NCBI GenBank assembly: GCA_003021305.1
Contig: PXQN01000003.1
Span: forward strand, 1 to 39,980
DNA: 39,980 nucleotides
Direction of reading: 5' to 3'
DNA from: Halobacteriales archaeon QH_10_67_22
GTDB lineage: Archaea > Halobacteriota > Halobacteria > Halobacteriales > Haloarculaceae
A program made the translations under genes and the position numbers. Positions 10,212 to 19,976 of this stretch are shown here, piece after piece; within the stretch, counting starts at the first letter, position 1; every line of letters starts with the position of its first letter. The notes below the pieces were generated by a model that saw only the letters and a list, made by a program, of their open reading frames with translations, was not told where the DNA came from and did no database searches.

Positions 10212-10293
10212 ACCTCCCCGTTCGGGAAGGGGTCGGTTTAAACTGTCCGTCCCCGGACGGCATCGCGACGACACCCCGACGCGCCGGTCACCC

Positions 10294-10622
10294 TCACGAG
10301 GCGACGACGACGAGTTCGGCGTTCGATGCGCCGTCTCTGTACGCGGTGCCGGCGTCCGCCGGCGGTTCGACGGCGACAGTGAGCGTGCCCTCGCGCTGGC
10401 CCGGCCTGAAGTTCACGTCGGTGGCGTCAATGTGCCCCCGGGCCGTTCCGTCCGCGTCCGTGGTGCCGAGCCGCTGGGGTTCCGAGAGGGCGAGGGTCCC
10501 ACTCTCGACGGTCACGTTCGCGCCACCGACAGGCTCGCCGACCTCGGTTTCGACGGTCACGACGACCGGCTCGTCGCGACCGCGACGACGACGATAACGT
10601 ACGCCACTGGTCGCTGCCTCAC
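10294..10622 (-). pseudogene. Small secreted/anchored Ig-like-domain protein, possibly frameshifted
   Basis: Ig-like DEPVVVTVETEVGEPVGGANVTVESG...GREGTLTVAVEPPADAGTAY in one frame; the adjacent frame encodes a hydrophobic N-terminus VRQRPVAYVIVVVAVAT. Confidence 0.45.
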
Positions 10623-10695
10623 AGGTCTCCCACACCCATGTCGGAAATGGGAGCGTCTTTTTATTTAAAATTCGACACGAAACGGCCGGGCGTCG

Positions 10696-11337
10696 CTACC
10701 GCCACCCGGTCACGCGCGACTGCGTGTGCACCGGAAACACGTCGTCGACCGTCTCGGGCCCGTGCTCGGCGGCCAGCAGCGCCCGGAGTTCGGTCTCGTA
10801 GTCGGCGGTCGCCAGGCGTTCGCTCGGGCCGGTCTCCACAGTGAGGAGGCGGTCGGCGAGGGCGTCGACCGCACCCCGCCCGTAGCCCGCCAGCGGCCGG
10901 ACGTACGCCACGCCGTGGCGGTCTTCGAGACTCCGGGCGAACGACCGCTCTATCGCGGGCACCCGGTCGTCGCGTCGCGTCCCGTCGGCGACGGTCGCTA
11001 CGGGTACCCCGTCGACCGTTGTCCGACCTGCGACCGTCTCCAGGGCGTGTTCGTGGACCCGCTGGATCCCCGCACGCGGGTAGCCGTCGGCGACCATCGC
11101 CTCGACGGCCTCGCGGGCGACCGCCTCGTCGAGGTCGACCGTCGCGAACGGCACCGCCAGGGCCGCGGCCGCGTCCCGTGCGACGTCGGCAGGAGCGACT
11201 CGCTGGCGGTTCGCTCCCCGGGGCTCGCGCGAGAGGCCGAACGTGCAGTGACAGGCGACGACGTCGTAGAACGGTTCGAGGAGGCGGGCGGCCAGGGCCG
11301 AGTCCTTGCCGGCGCTGAACAGGACCGCGACCGCCAT
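10696..11337 (-). CDS. PP-loop superfamily ATP-binding protein (alpha-hydrolase-type)
   Basis: MAVAVLFSAGKDSALAARLL: SGGKDS-type PP-loop near N-terminus. Confidence 0.85.
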   Translation of the reverse strand: MAVAVLFSAGKDSALAARLLEPFYDVVACHCTFGLSREPRGANRQRVAPADVARDAAAALAVPFATVDLDEAVAREAVEAMVADGYPRAGIQRVHEHALETVAGRTTVDGVPVATVADGTRRDDRVPAIERSFARSLEDRHGVAYVRPLAGYGRGAVDALADRLLTVETGPSERLATADYETELRALLAAEHGPETVDDVFPVHTQSRVTGWR

Positions 11338-11691
11338 CTACCGGCGGCGGATGTCGAAACTCTTCTCGTCGGGTTTGAGCTCTTCGAGGAGTTTTTTCAT
11401 CTTCTCCTCGTCGATTTTCCCCTGGATGCGCCCGCTCTGGGCGAGGCCGAGCACCTGCTGTTCGACGCGCTCGCCGAAGTCGGGTTTGGACATCTTGACC
11501 GTGTTCAGGCGTTTGCGCGCGCCGTCGGTCAGGTGCTGGCGCAGGAGTGCCTTCTTTTTGGCCTCCATCTGCTCGCGCTGGGCCTCGCGGGCCTCCTCGG
11601 CGCCCTGGCCTTGGCCTTGCTCGTTCTGTAGCTGGTCCATCTTCTCCTGGCGGAGTTTCTCGAGTTCCTCGTCGCTGGGCTCACCGCTCAT
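11338..11691 (-). CDS. PDCD5-related DNA-binding protein
   Basis: [15 protein letters not shown]...[62 protein letters not shown]; beside S19e. Confidence 0.93.
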   Translation of the reverse strand: MSGEPSDEELEKLRQEKMDQLQNEQGQGQGAEEAREAQREQMEAKKKALLRQHLTDGARKRLNTVKMSKPDFGERVEQQVLGLAQSGRIQGKIDEEKMKKLLEELKPDEKSFDIRRR

Positions 11692-11736
11692 GGACGGAAA
11701 TAGTCGGCTCCCCCGGAAAACGATTTCGGAGGGGGT

Positions 11737-12198
11737 CTATGCGTAGCGTTCGAGTTCGGGGCGGTCGAGGTCTTCGAGGACTTCGTCGGCAACCTCGTCG
11801 AGGAGGCTCTCGCCGGCGGGCGTGATGCGGCGACCCTCGCCCTCGGCAGTCTGGACGTAGCCGGCGTCTTCCAGCTGCTGGAGCGCGGTCCGGATGATCT
11901 TGCCGCTGCCGTCGGTCGACTTCTCGGGGCGGACGCGGTAGCGGTTCGAGCCCTGTTTCGCGCCGCCGTAGGTCGTCCGGAGCGAGCCGACGCCGACAGG
12001 GCTGTCGACGGCAACCTTCCGGAGGAGGCTGGCCGCGCGGCGCCGCCAGAAGTCCTCCTGTTCGGGGGGCAGTTCGCGACTGACGCCGGTCTTTGCGAAC
12101 TCGAACCAGTCGGGCTCCGAGACGGCGCCCTCGTCGGCGAGACGCTCGGCAACCGCGTCGACGAGGTCCGTTGCAGGCACGTCGTAGAGTGTCGTCAT
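11737..12198 (-). CDS. rps19e: 30S ribosomal protein S19e
   Basis: MTTLYDVPATDLVDAVAERLADEGAVSEPDWFEFAKTGVSRELPPEQEDFWRRRAASLLRKVAVDSPVGVGSLRTTYGG. Confidence 0.96.
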   Translation of the reverse strand: MTTLYDVPATDLVDAVAERLADEGAVSEPDWFEFAKTGVSRELPPEQEDFWRRRAASLLRKVAVDSPVGVGSLRTTYGGAKQGSNRYRVRPEKSTDGSGKIIRTALQQLEDAGYVQTAEGEGRRITPAGESLLDEVADEVLEDLDRPELERYA

Positions 12199-12272
12199 TG
12201 CCGTGACCTTCCGGATGGCGTCATTTAAGCGCATCGTTCGGTCGTCACCGGCGGCGCGCCGGGCGCCAATTA

Positions 12273-12381
12273 TACTGTCGGACACAAGCAAGTCGACACT
12301 CGATACTTCGGTTGGCGGTCTCCGAGACGTCTCGATGGTGAACCACCGACGAGCGTGTTCACGTACTTGTGTCCGACAGTA
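12273..12381 (+). mobile_element. Family B palindromic MITE-like element (B1)
   Basis: 109 bp; TACTGTCGGACACAAG...CTTGTGTCCGACAGTA; flanks TTA/TCA. Confidence 0.85.
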
Positions 12382-12433
12382 TCAGAGGCGGTCGCGTCGA
12401 ACGACACAGGTGAGCGGTCGCGCCGGGCGCCAG

Positions 12434-13456
12434 TTAGAGGCGGGCGGTCGCACCGAGTGCGACGGCGACGCCGCCGCCCAGGACCGTCGGGAAGACGTAC
12501 GTCGCGCCCCGGTGGACGAGGACGCCGGTGAGGGCCACGCTGGGCGGGAGCGCGGTCAGCGAGACGAGCAACACGCCGATGACCGTCTCGACGCCGCCGA
12601 GTCCGCCCGGGAGCGGCGTGATCCCCGCGATGGCGCCGACCGGAACGACGAGCAACACGACCCAGAACGGGACGGGGTCACCCAGTGCCGCGAGCGACAG
12701 CCACAGCGAGGTACACATCGCCAGCCAGCCGAGCCCGGAGAACCCGACCGCCGTGACCAGCGTCGCCCGGTCGCCGGCGACCCGGTCGATGGCGTCGAAG
12801 AACGTCTCGATGCGTGCCGCGACGTCGGCGGCCGTCGGTGGCGTCGTCTTCGGGATCACCCGCCCGAACGTCCGGACGACGGGCGTCGCGGTGCGGACGA
12901 CCCCCGCCTCCAGTTCGAACCGGTAGCGCCAGCCGAGATACGCCGCCAGGGGCGTCCCGACCGCCAGCACGGCGACGGCGACCGCCGCGAACCGGAGGTC
13001 CTGCCCGAGTTGGACGGTGCTCGCCAGCGCGAACGTCAGTCCGGTGACCGCGAACGCGACCGTCGGGACGAAGTGGATGGCGTCGACCGAGGCGATCGCC
13101 GCCAGCCCGGTTTCGTATTCGCGGTCGGTCGCCCGCAAGATGAGGTAGGCGCTGACCGGTTCGCCCCCGGCCTGGCCGAACGGCGTGACGTTGTTGGCGA
13201 AGACGGCGCCGGCGAACACCAGCGTCCCCATCGGGACGGAGACCGGCGCGTCCAGCGCGGCCAGGACCGTCCGCAGCGCCAGTCCCCACAGCACGAGCCA
13301 GCAGGCGGCCACGCCGAGGATCGCGAGCAGGTAGGCCGGGCGGATGTCCCTGACGGCGTCGATGACGCCGTCGATACCGACGACCCAGACCAGCGCGGCG
13401 AGGACGAGCGCCGCACCGACAAACCCCGCCAGCGTGGCCCACCTGCCGCCGTCCAT
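12434..13456 (-). CDS. Lysylphosphatidylglycerol synthase TM-region/UPF0104-like flippase-type membrane protein
   Basis: Multiple TM segments; NNVTPFGQAGGEPVSAYLI...ITPLPGGLGGVETVIGVLL signatures. Confidence 0.88.
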   Translation of the reverse strand: MDGGRWATLAGFVGAALVLAALVWVVGIDGVIDAVRDIRPAYLLAILGVAACWLVLWGLALRTVLAALDAPVSVPMGTLVFAGAVFANNVTPFGQAGGEPVSAYLILRATDREYETGLAAIASVDAIHFVPTVAFAVTGLTFALASTVQLGQDLRFAAVAVAVLAVGTPLAAYLGWRYRFELEAGVVRTATPVVRTFGRVIPKTTPPTAADVAARIETFFDAIDRVAGDRATLVTAVGFSGLGWLAMCTSLWLSLAALGDPVPFWVVLLVVPVGAIAGITPLPGGLGGVETVIGVLLVSLTALPPSVALTGVLVHRGATYVFPTVLGGGVAVALGATARL

Positions 13457-13550
13457 GTCCCGGTGGTCGGCGACCGACGGTTTCAACCCACCGAACCCGG
13501 ATCCCCGGCACAGACCGAGCCGTTTTCCCGCCGCCGTGTCAACGCCGGAT

Positions 13551-14417
13551 ATGGACGAACGGACGGCCCTGGGGATGCTGGCCGAGCGGCTGCCGGCGGC
13601 GGGCGACGACGCCGCCGTCGTTGACGGCCAGGTGATCACGACGGACATGCTCCACGAGCGGACGGACTTCCCCGAGGGGACGACCCGGTACACGGCCGGG
13701 TGGCGAGCGGTCGGCGCGTCGCTGTCGGACGTCGCCGCGATGGGCGCGGGGGCGACGGCCGCCGTCGCGGCCTACGGCGCGCCGACCTTCGAGGCCGACG
13801 ACCTCGGCGCGTTCGTCGACGGCGCCTCTGACGTCTGTGAGCGCGTCGGCGGGGCGTACGTCGGCGGCGACCTCGACGACCACGACGAGTTCACCGTCGC
13901 GACCACGGCCCTCGGTACGACCACCGACCCCGTCCGGCGCTCGGGGGCGACTCCGGGCGAGGCGGTCTGTGTCACCGGGACGCTCGGCCGGAGCGGCGCG
14001 GCACTGGAGCTGTTCGGGGCCGGCGACCACGAGCGCGCCAACGACCTGTTCCGGTTCGAGCCCCGCGTCGAGGCCGGACAGGTCCTCGCCGACCACGCCA
14101 CGGCGATGCTCGATTCGAGCGACGGACTCGCACGGTCGCTCCACCAGCTCGGTGCGGCCAGCGACTGCGGCGTCGCGGTCGAGTCGCCGCTCCCGGTCGA
14201 CGCCGTCGTCGAGGAAGTCGCCGACGACGAAACACGGCGACGGGAACTGGGTGTCTTCTTCGGCGAGGACTTCGAACTGGTCTGTACGCTGCCGGCGGAG
14301 TCGGTCGATACCGCGCGGGCGGATCTGTCGGTCGGTCTGACGAGGATCGGGACAGTCGTCGAGAGCGGCCTCACGCTCGATGGCGAACCGTTGCCCGACC
14401 GGGGCTACACGCACTAA
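13551..14417 (+). CDS. thiL: Thiamine-monophosphate kinase
   Basis: AGDDAAVVDGQVITTDMLHERTDF...GWRAVGASLSDVAAMGA...AMLDSSDGLARSLHQL. Confidence 0.95.
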   Translation: MDERTALGMLAERLPAAGDDAAVVDGQVITTDMLHERTDFPEGTTRYTAGWRAVGASLSDVAAMGAGATAAVAAYGAPTFEADDLGAFVDGASDVCERVGGAYVGGDLDDHDEFTVATTALGTTTDPVRRSGATPGEAVCVTGTLGRSGAALELFGAGDHERANDLFRFEPRVEAGQVLADHATAMLDSSDGLARSLHQLGAASDCGVAVESPLPVDAVVEEVADDETRRRELGVFFGEDFELVCTLPAESVDTARADLSVGLTRIGTVVESGLTLDGEPLPDRGYTH

Positions 14418-14454
14418 AAGGGGGCTCCGGTGGCCGAAACCCGTCGAGAACCGA

Positions 14455-15057
14455 CTACACTTCCTGGCTGGCGGCGTCGGTCTCGGGCACGTCCTCGGAG
14501 GAGCCCACTTCGGTGGCGTCGGTGACCACCAGCCGACAGGTCTCGTCGCCGTCTTTCAAACAAGAGGCCTCGTCGATCTCCAGGGGCGTCCCGTAGTAGT
14601 CGCCGACGCCCTCGATCATCCCCCACGCGAGTTCACAGAGGTACCGGTCCGAGGTGTAGATGACGACGACCCGATGGTCGCCGATGCGGTCGGTCGCCAG
14701 TTCTGGCGGCGTGAACGTCACGTCGTCGCGACGACGGAGCGACTCGTGGATCGTCTCCTCGACGTTTTCGATCATGTCCAGGGCGTCCCAGTCGTCGTCG
14801 AAGTAGACCCGTTCGTAGAGGTCCGCCAGCGACTCGAAGAGGTACCGGCCGAACTCGCGCTGGAGCGCCGGGCCGTCCATCCCGAAGTCGTCGACGAGCA
14901 CCCCGTAGATGGCCAGGAACTCCTCGTCGGGGTACTCTTCCATCCGGGAGTAGATAGTGCGATCGACCCCCGCCCGGTTTCTGACTTCCCGCCACGTATC
15001 GTTCCCCTCCTGGTCCCGTATGAACGACTGGAGACCGGACATCACGACCCCGTGCAT
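14455..15057 (-). CDS. H-NOX / heme-NO-binding (HNOB) domain protein
   Basis: MHGVVMSGLQSFIRDQEGNDTWREVRNRAG...; IENVEETIHESL aligns with proximal-His helix, YTSDR = YxSxR heme motif, GMIEG segment. Confidence 0.82.
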   Translation of the reverse strand: MHGVVMSGLQSFIRDQEGNDTWREVRNRAGVDRTIYSRMEEYPDEEFLAIYGVLVDDFGMDGPALQREFGRYLFESLADLYERVYFDDDWDALDMIENVEETIHESLRRRDDVTFTPPELATDRIGDHRVVVIYTSDRYLCELAWGMIEGVGDYYGTPLEIDEASCLKDGDETCRLVVTDATEVGSSEDVPETDAASQEV

Positions 15058-15171
15058 TACCGGGAACTATCTCCAGTCGTTTTGAAAACCTTTCGGGATG
15101 ACACGAAAACTGTCTTCGGTGTGACCCGACCGCCGGCCACACGGGGGACCGGTCGCCGGTCAGTCTATATG

Positions 15172-16449
15172 TCACACTGAGATTATCTCGATCGGGACCG
15201 GCGTGAAACAGAGCAGTCCGAGCACGAGCGTCAGGACGCCCAGCGCTTTGCGCCTGGCGTCGACCGGGTCGTCGCGGACGGGCGTCGCCGGGCCGGCGTA
15301 GGCCAGCGCGATCGCGATGACGCCCCAGAACGCCCAGAGGACGACCGCGTTCGTAGCGTCGCGGGCGACGTAGACGTACCCCGCGAGGGCGAACAGTCCG
15401 GCCGGGACGGCCGCGGCGACGGTCTCCTGGCGCGGCCCGAGCACCGCCCGGACGACGTGGCCGCCGTCGAACTGGCCGACCGGCAACAGGTTGAGAAACG
15501 TCACGAACATCCCGACCCAGCCGCCGAAGATGACGGGATTGGCCGCAAGCGTCGGGTCCTCGTAGGACAGCGGCTGACCGGTCACGACAGCCAGCCCCTG
15601 CAACAGCAGCGGATAGTTGAACCGGAAGGCGGTGGTCGACTGGCTGTCGAGGACCCGTTCGGGAACCGTGATCGGGTCCAGTGACAGCCCGATGACCGTC
15701 ACCACGACGGTCGCGACGAGACCGGCCAGCGGTCCCGCGGCACCGATGTCGAACAGCGCCTTCCGGCTCGGGATCCGGCCACGCATCCGGATGACCGCGC
15801 CCATCGTCCCGATCAGCGACGGGAAGGGGATGAAATAGGGCAGGCTGGCGTCGACGTCGTAGTAGCGGATCATCACGTAGTGACCCATCTCGTGGACGGC
15901 CAGCACGCCCAGGATGGCGGCCGCGAACGGCCAGGCCGAAAGCAGGTCCAGCGGCCCCGTCACCTGGATGTAGTACCACTGGGTGCCCACCAGCAGCGTC
16001 GAGAGTACCGTAACGACGAAAAAGACCAGGTTCGTCCACGGAATGCCGTCGATGTGAGGGCCCCGGGGCTCGGCGACGAGCACGTACTGGGAGCGAGCGG
16101 GACCGACGGGCGACCCCGCGCCGTTCGGTTCGAGCGACGCCCCCCGTGGGGACGCTCCGGGCCCCAGTTCCGACCCGGACGGTTCGACCGTCAGGTCCGA
16201 GTCTGTCGGTTCGCCGGCCGAACGCGTCTCGTCGAGCGAGACGTCGACCTGCGCGCGGGTCGACAGTGACACCTCGTAGCCGGCGTCGTGAAACAGCGGC
16301 CACAGTTCGCGTTCGAGGGCCCCAACCGACGTCTGTGGCGTGCCGAGATAGTAGACCGTGTCGTCGTGTGTCCGTACGTCGGCGACGCGAAACGTGGTGC
16401 CGACCTCCGTCGCCGACGGCGGGTCGGCCGACGTGGACCCCTCACTCAT
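15172..16449 (-). CDS. Site-2 protease family (M50) membrane metalloprotease
   Basis: LAVHEMGHYVMIRYYDVDASLPYFIPFP...FLNLLPVGQFDGGHVVRA: HExxH and NxxPxxxxDG; start inferred at MSEGSTSADPP. Confidence 0.92.
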   Translation of the reverse strand: MSEGSTSADPPSATEVGTTFRVADVRTHDDTVYYLGTPQTSVGALERELWPLFHDAGYEVSLSTRAQVDVSLDETRSAGEPTDSDLTVEPSGSELGPGASPRGASLEPNGAGSPVGPARSQYVLVAEPRGPHIDGIPWTNLVFFVVTVLSTLLVGTQWYYIQVTGPLDLLSAWPFAAAILGVLAVHEMGHYVMIRYYDVDASLPYFIPFPSLIGTMGAVIRMRGRIPSRKALFDIGAAGPLAGLVATVVVTVIGLSLDPITVPERVLDSQSTTAFRFNYPLLLQGLAVVTGQPLSYEDPTLAANPVIFGGWVGMFVTFLNLLPVGQFDGGHVVRAVLGPRQETVAAAVPAGLFALAGYVYVARDATNAVVLWAFWGVIAIALAYAGPATPVRDDPVDARRKALGVLTLVLGLLCFTPVPIEIISV

Positions 16450-16697
16450 CGCCCGATGGTACGGGCCTGCCTGGTATAAATCCCGGGACAGGGAGCCGAC
16501 GGACGTCGGATACCGGCCGAATTCCGAACCGCCGGCCTGAGAGACGACACGCTCCGATAGCGAGTGAGCACACGAACAGGGGGCCGAAAACGGGCGGACC
16601 GCGATGTCCCCGAAGGGGGTGCAGGGGAGCCAGGGGCGCGAAATTCCGATGCGTCGGGGACAGTACACCGGAGGTGTCCGGGGGACTCGGGCGGCGG

Positions 16698-16946
16698 TCA
16701 GGCAGTCTCGACGCGCCACGTGGTAGCGCTCGTGTACGACCACTTCTCGACGTGCAGGTCCGAGGCCGAGTCGCGGATCTTGACCATCAGCGCACCGATC
16801 TCCTTGGGCGAGAGGCCGACCTCGTCGGCGATGAACTTGCTCTTGAAGTACATCTCGCCGTCCTCGGCCTTCTGCTCGAGATACGAGCGGAGTCGCTGTT
16901 CCTTCGTTGGCTCGTCGTCGCCGGAGGGCTTGAACATCGAACTCAT
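16698..16946 (-). CDS. Conserved haloarchaeal small wHTH-like protein
   Basis: MSSMFKPSGDDEPTKEQRLRSYLEQKAEDGEMYFKSKFIADEVGLSPKEIGALMVKIRDSASDLHVEKWSYTSATTWRVETA. Confidence 0.82.
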   Translation of the reverse strand: MSSMFKPSGDDEPTKEQRLRSYLEQKAEDGEMYFKSKFIADEVGLSPKEIGALMVKIRDSASDLHVEKWSYTSATTWRVETA

Positions 16947-17228
16947 GTTGACACCTCACCACTGCCTCTGTTCGGGACCCCAATATAAAGAGCGGAATCT
17001 TCGGGTTGCTTCGTGTCGTTTCAGTCATGAACAGCGAAAAAAGCGGTGGTCCAGGTATTTCAGAACGTTTCAAAAGCCGTCCAGACGTTTTATAATCGGT
17101 TCTAAGAGTTCTATTTATATTCCGACTGCCAGGAAATAAGGTGTCAACGATGGGTGAGCCTGAGCGGATACCTCGGTAATATTCGCCGCAGTTCACGGGG
17201 AGATGTCGTGTAGCGTGGCGCCACGTCA

Positions 17229-17308
17229 TAGTGATTATTGTAGGTCTGTTCCGGATCGACCGCACGACTGCGTGCAGTCGTACCGGTAAATCGCTACAAT
17301 AATCACTA
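17229..17308 (-). mobile_element. Family C palindromic MITE-like element (C2)
   Basis: 80 bp; flanked TCA (17226-17228) / TCA (17309-17311). Confidence 0.88.
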
Positions 17309-17369
17309 TCAGTCCCGGGACAGTGGTCCTTGACAACCCTTAAGACGGCATCGTGGTAACCCCGTCCCA

Positions 17370-18089
17370 ATGAGAACAGTCGTCTCTATCGGTGGGAGCG
17401 TCCTCGTGCCCGACGTCGACCCGGAACGGGTCGAGTCCTACGCCGACGTCATCGAGTCGCTCGACGCCGACGGTCACACGCTCGGAACCGTCGTCGGCGG
17501 CGGCCCGACGGCCCGCGAGTACATCACGACGGCACGCGATCTGGGCGCCAACGAGATCGAACTCGACCAGCTCGGCATCGCGGTTACGCGGTTGAACGCA
17601 CGGTTGCTTGTCGCCGCGCTGGACGAGCGCGCGGCGCCGACGCCCCCGGAGGACTACGAGACGGGTGGCGAGGCCATCCGCCGGGGAGATGTGCCGGTGA
17701 TGGGCGGCGTCGTGGCGGGGCAGACGACCGACACCGTCGGGACCGCCTTCGCGGAGTACGTCGACGCCGACCTGGTGGTGTTCGCGACGAACGTCCCGGG
17801 CGTGTACGACGCCGACCCCGATAGCGACCCCGACGCGACGAAATACGACGAGATCACCGCGAGTGAACTGGCCACGCTGGTCGCTCAGACCGGCGTCGAC
17901 GCCGGCAGCAACGCCCCGGTCGACCTGCTGGCGGCCAAACTCGTCGAGCGGTCGGGTATCAGGGCGCTGGTGCTCGACGGAACCGACCCGGCCGCCGTCG
18001 AGCGCGCGATCCGGACCGGCGAGCACGACGGAACGACGGTCGTCCCGGCTGACGCCAACGGTCCGCCGGCCGAGTGGAACGATGAGTGA
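17370..18089 (+). CDS. pyrH: UMP kinase (archaeal type)
   Basis: MRTVVSIGGSVLVPD...VVGGGPTAREYI...MGGVVAGQTTDTVGTAFAEYVDADLVVFATNVPGVYDADPD. Confidence 0.93.
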   Translation: MRTVVSIGGSVLVPDVDPERVESYADVIESLDADGHTLGTVVGGGPTAREYITTARDLGANEIELDQLGIAVTRLNARLLVAALDERAAPTPPEDYETGGEAIRRGDVPVMGGVVAGQTTDTVGTAFAEYVDADLVVFATNVPGVYDADPDSDPDATKYDEITASELATLVAQTGVDAGSNAPVDLLAAKLVERSGIRALVLDGTDPAAVERAIRTGEHDGTTVVPADANGPPAEWNDE

Positions 18090-19872
18090 GGACGGGGACG
18101 ACGACACGGGCCCGGTCGCGGTGTCGAGTCCCGGCGACGAGGACGGGAACGGTGACGACCGCTACGCGTTCTGGGCCGACGAGGTCGCCGACGCGGTCGA
18201 GGCCCGGAGCCCCACGGAGCCGGTCGTGATCAAGGGTGGTATCTCCCCCTCTGGTGTCCCACACCTCGGCAACGTCAACGAGATCACTCGCGGCTACTTC
18301 GTCGCCGAGGTGTTGCGCGACCGGGGGTGGACGGTCCGGCAGGTGTTCACCACCGACGACCGCGACCCGCTCCGGAAGCTCCCCCGGAAGCTCGCGGACC
18401 TGGACGGGAACATCGTCGACCTGGGCGACGTGGACGCGGGCGCGCTCGGCCGGAACCTCGGGCACGCCTACACGGACATCCCCGACCCCTTCGGCTGCTG
18501 TGACTCCTACGGCGCGCACTTCTCGGCGCTCATCGGGGCGTCGGCCGACCTGCTGGGCGTGCCGATCGACGTCGTCTCGACGACCGAACTGTACGAGTCG
18601 GGTCGGTTCGACGACGTGGTCGAACACGTCCTCGCGAACCGGGACCGCGCCCGGGAGGTGCTGGGCCAGTACCAGGACAAGGTCGACGCCGACTACGCCC
18701 CCTTCAACCCGGTCTGTGGGTCGTGTGGGAAGATCACGGAGACGGTGACCGGCGTCGATATCGACGCCCGGACGGTCGCCTACCGGTGTACGGACATCGA
18801 GGCCGGCGAGCGGACCATCGAGGGGTGTGGCCACGAGGGGGAAGCCACCTTCCGCGAGGGGAAACTCCCCTGGCGGTTCGAGTGGCCCGCCCAGTGGGAC
18901 GTGCTGGGGGTCGACTTCGAACCGTTCGGCAAGGACCACGCCGAGGGCTCCTGGCCCTCCGGCGTCGACATCGCCGAGAACGTCCTCGGGACCGACCCCC
19001 CCGAACCGATGGTCTACGAGTGGTTCACGCTCGACGACGAGCCCTTTTCGTCCTCCGAGGGCAACGTCGTCCTCGTCCACGACGTCCTGGAGACCCTGGA
19101 ACCCGAAGTCCTGCGCTTTTTCTTCGCGAAAGACCCCAACCGGGCGCGGGACTTCAGCGTCGAACGCCTGGACCAGCTCGTCGACGAGTTCGACCGCGCC
19201 GAACGGCTCTACTACGACGAGGAGACCGGCACCGACGACGAGACCCGGCGGGCCGACAGGGTGTACCCGTACCTGTTCGACCTGGACGACGTTCCCGACG
19301 ACGCGCTCGCGGCGGGCGACGTGACCGTCGACCCGGCCGCGTTCGACCACGACGACCCCGACCACAGGCGCCAGCGCCGGACCTTCCTCGACGAGACGTT
19401 CACAGACCGGGTGCGACTCCCCTACACGTTCGCGGCCGTCCTCGGGATGTTCGACGACGAGGCCGCCCGCCTCGAAGCCGCGCGGGCCCAGAACCACGTC
19501 ACCGACGCCGACCCCGACTGGGCGGTCACGGACGCCTTCGAGCGCGTGGCCCTCGCCAGCGAGTGGGCGACCCGGACCGACAACGAGTACAACTACAGCG
19601 TCCAGCGGGGGTCGGCCCCGGCCGTCGACGTCGACGACGAAACTGCAGCGGCACTGGACGAACTCGCCGGGTTCGTCGCCGACGGCGCCGACGGCGAGGC
19701 GATCCAGGGCGAGATCTACGAGACAGCAAAGCGTCACGGGCTGGACGTCGGGGACTTCTTCGCCGCCGGCTACCGCCTGTTTTTCGACGACGACGAGGGG
19801 CCACAGCTGGGCTATTTCCTCGCGAAACTCGACCGCGAGTTCGTCGTCGACCGGTTGCGCCGCGAGCGGTGA
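18082..19872 (+). CDS. lysS: Class I lysyl-tRNA synthetase
   Basis: GISPSGVPHLGNVNEI (HIGH), zinc cysteines, FSSSEGNVV (KMSKS-like); overlaps pyrH stop. Confidence 0.96.
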   Translation: MSEDGDDDTGPVAVSSPGDEDGNGDDRYAFWADEVADAVEARSPTEPVVIKGGISPSGVPHLGNVNEITRGYFVAEVLRDRGWTVRQVFTTDDRDPLRKLPRKLADLDGNIVDLGDVDAGALGRNLGHAYTDIPDPFGCCDSYGAHFSALIGASADLLGVPIDVVSTTELYESGRFDDVVEHVLANRDRAREVLGQYQDKVDADYAPFNPVCGSCGKITETVTGVDIDARTVAYRCTDIEAGERTIEGCGHEGEATFREGKLPWRFEWPAQWDVLGVDFEPFGKDHAEGSWPSGVDIAENVLGTDPPEPMVYEWFTLDDEPFSSSEGNVVLVHDVLETLEPEVLRFFFAKDPNRARDFSVERLDQLVDEFDRAERLYYDEETGTDDETRRADRVYPYLFDLDDVPDDALAAGDVTVDPAAFDHDDPDHRRQRRTFLDETFTDRVRLPYTFAAVLGMFDDEAARLEAARAQNHVTDADPDWAVTDAFERVALASEWATRTDNEYNYSVQRGSAPAVDVDDETAAALDELAGFVADGADGEAIQGEIYETAKRHGLDVGDFFAAGYRLFFDDDEGPQLGYFLAKLDREFVVDRLRRER

Positions 19873-19892
19873 TACGGTCGTGCGTACCCAAT
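19872..19892 (+). mobile_element. Truncated family A left end (A2)
   Basis: ATACGGTCGTGCGTACCCAAT identical to left end of A1; begins at lysS TGA stop. Confidence 0.7.
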
Positions 19893-19976
19893 CACGAGTC
19901 GGGGCGGGGGCCGACCGGGCGATTGTCGCACGGACGAACGGAACGCTCTTGATGGGGAGGCCCCAGGCTCAACCAA

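Noticed and set aside
12273-12381. Families A-C as CRISPR repeats or CRISPR-like arrays
   Set aside because: Copies are dispersed singly over kilobases without regular spacers, and each is a full palindromic unit with its own flanking triplet.
17370-18089. Generic amino-acid kinase other than UMP kinase
   Set aside because: Length, motifs (GQTTDTVGTAFAEY, ATNVPGVYDADP) and linkage to lysS fit archaeal PyrH better.
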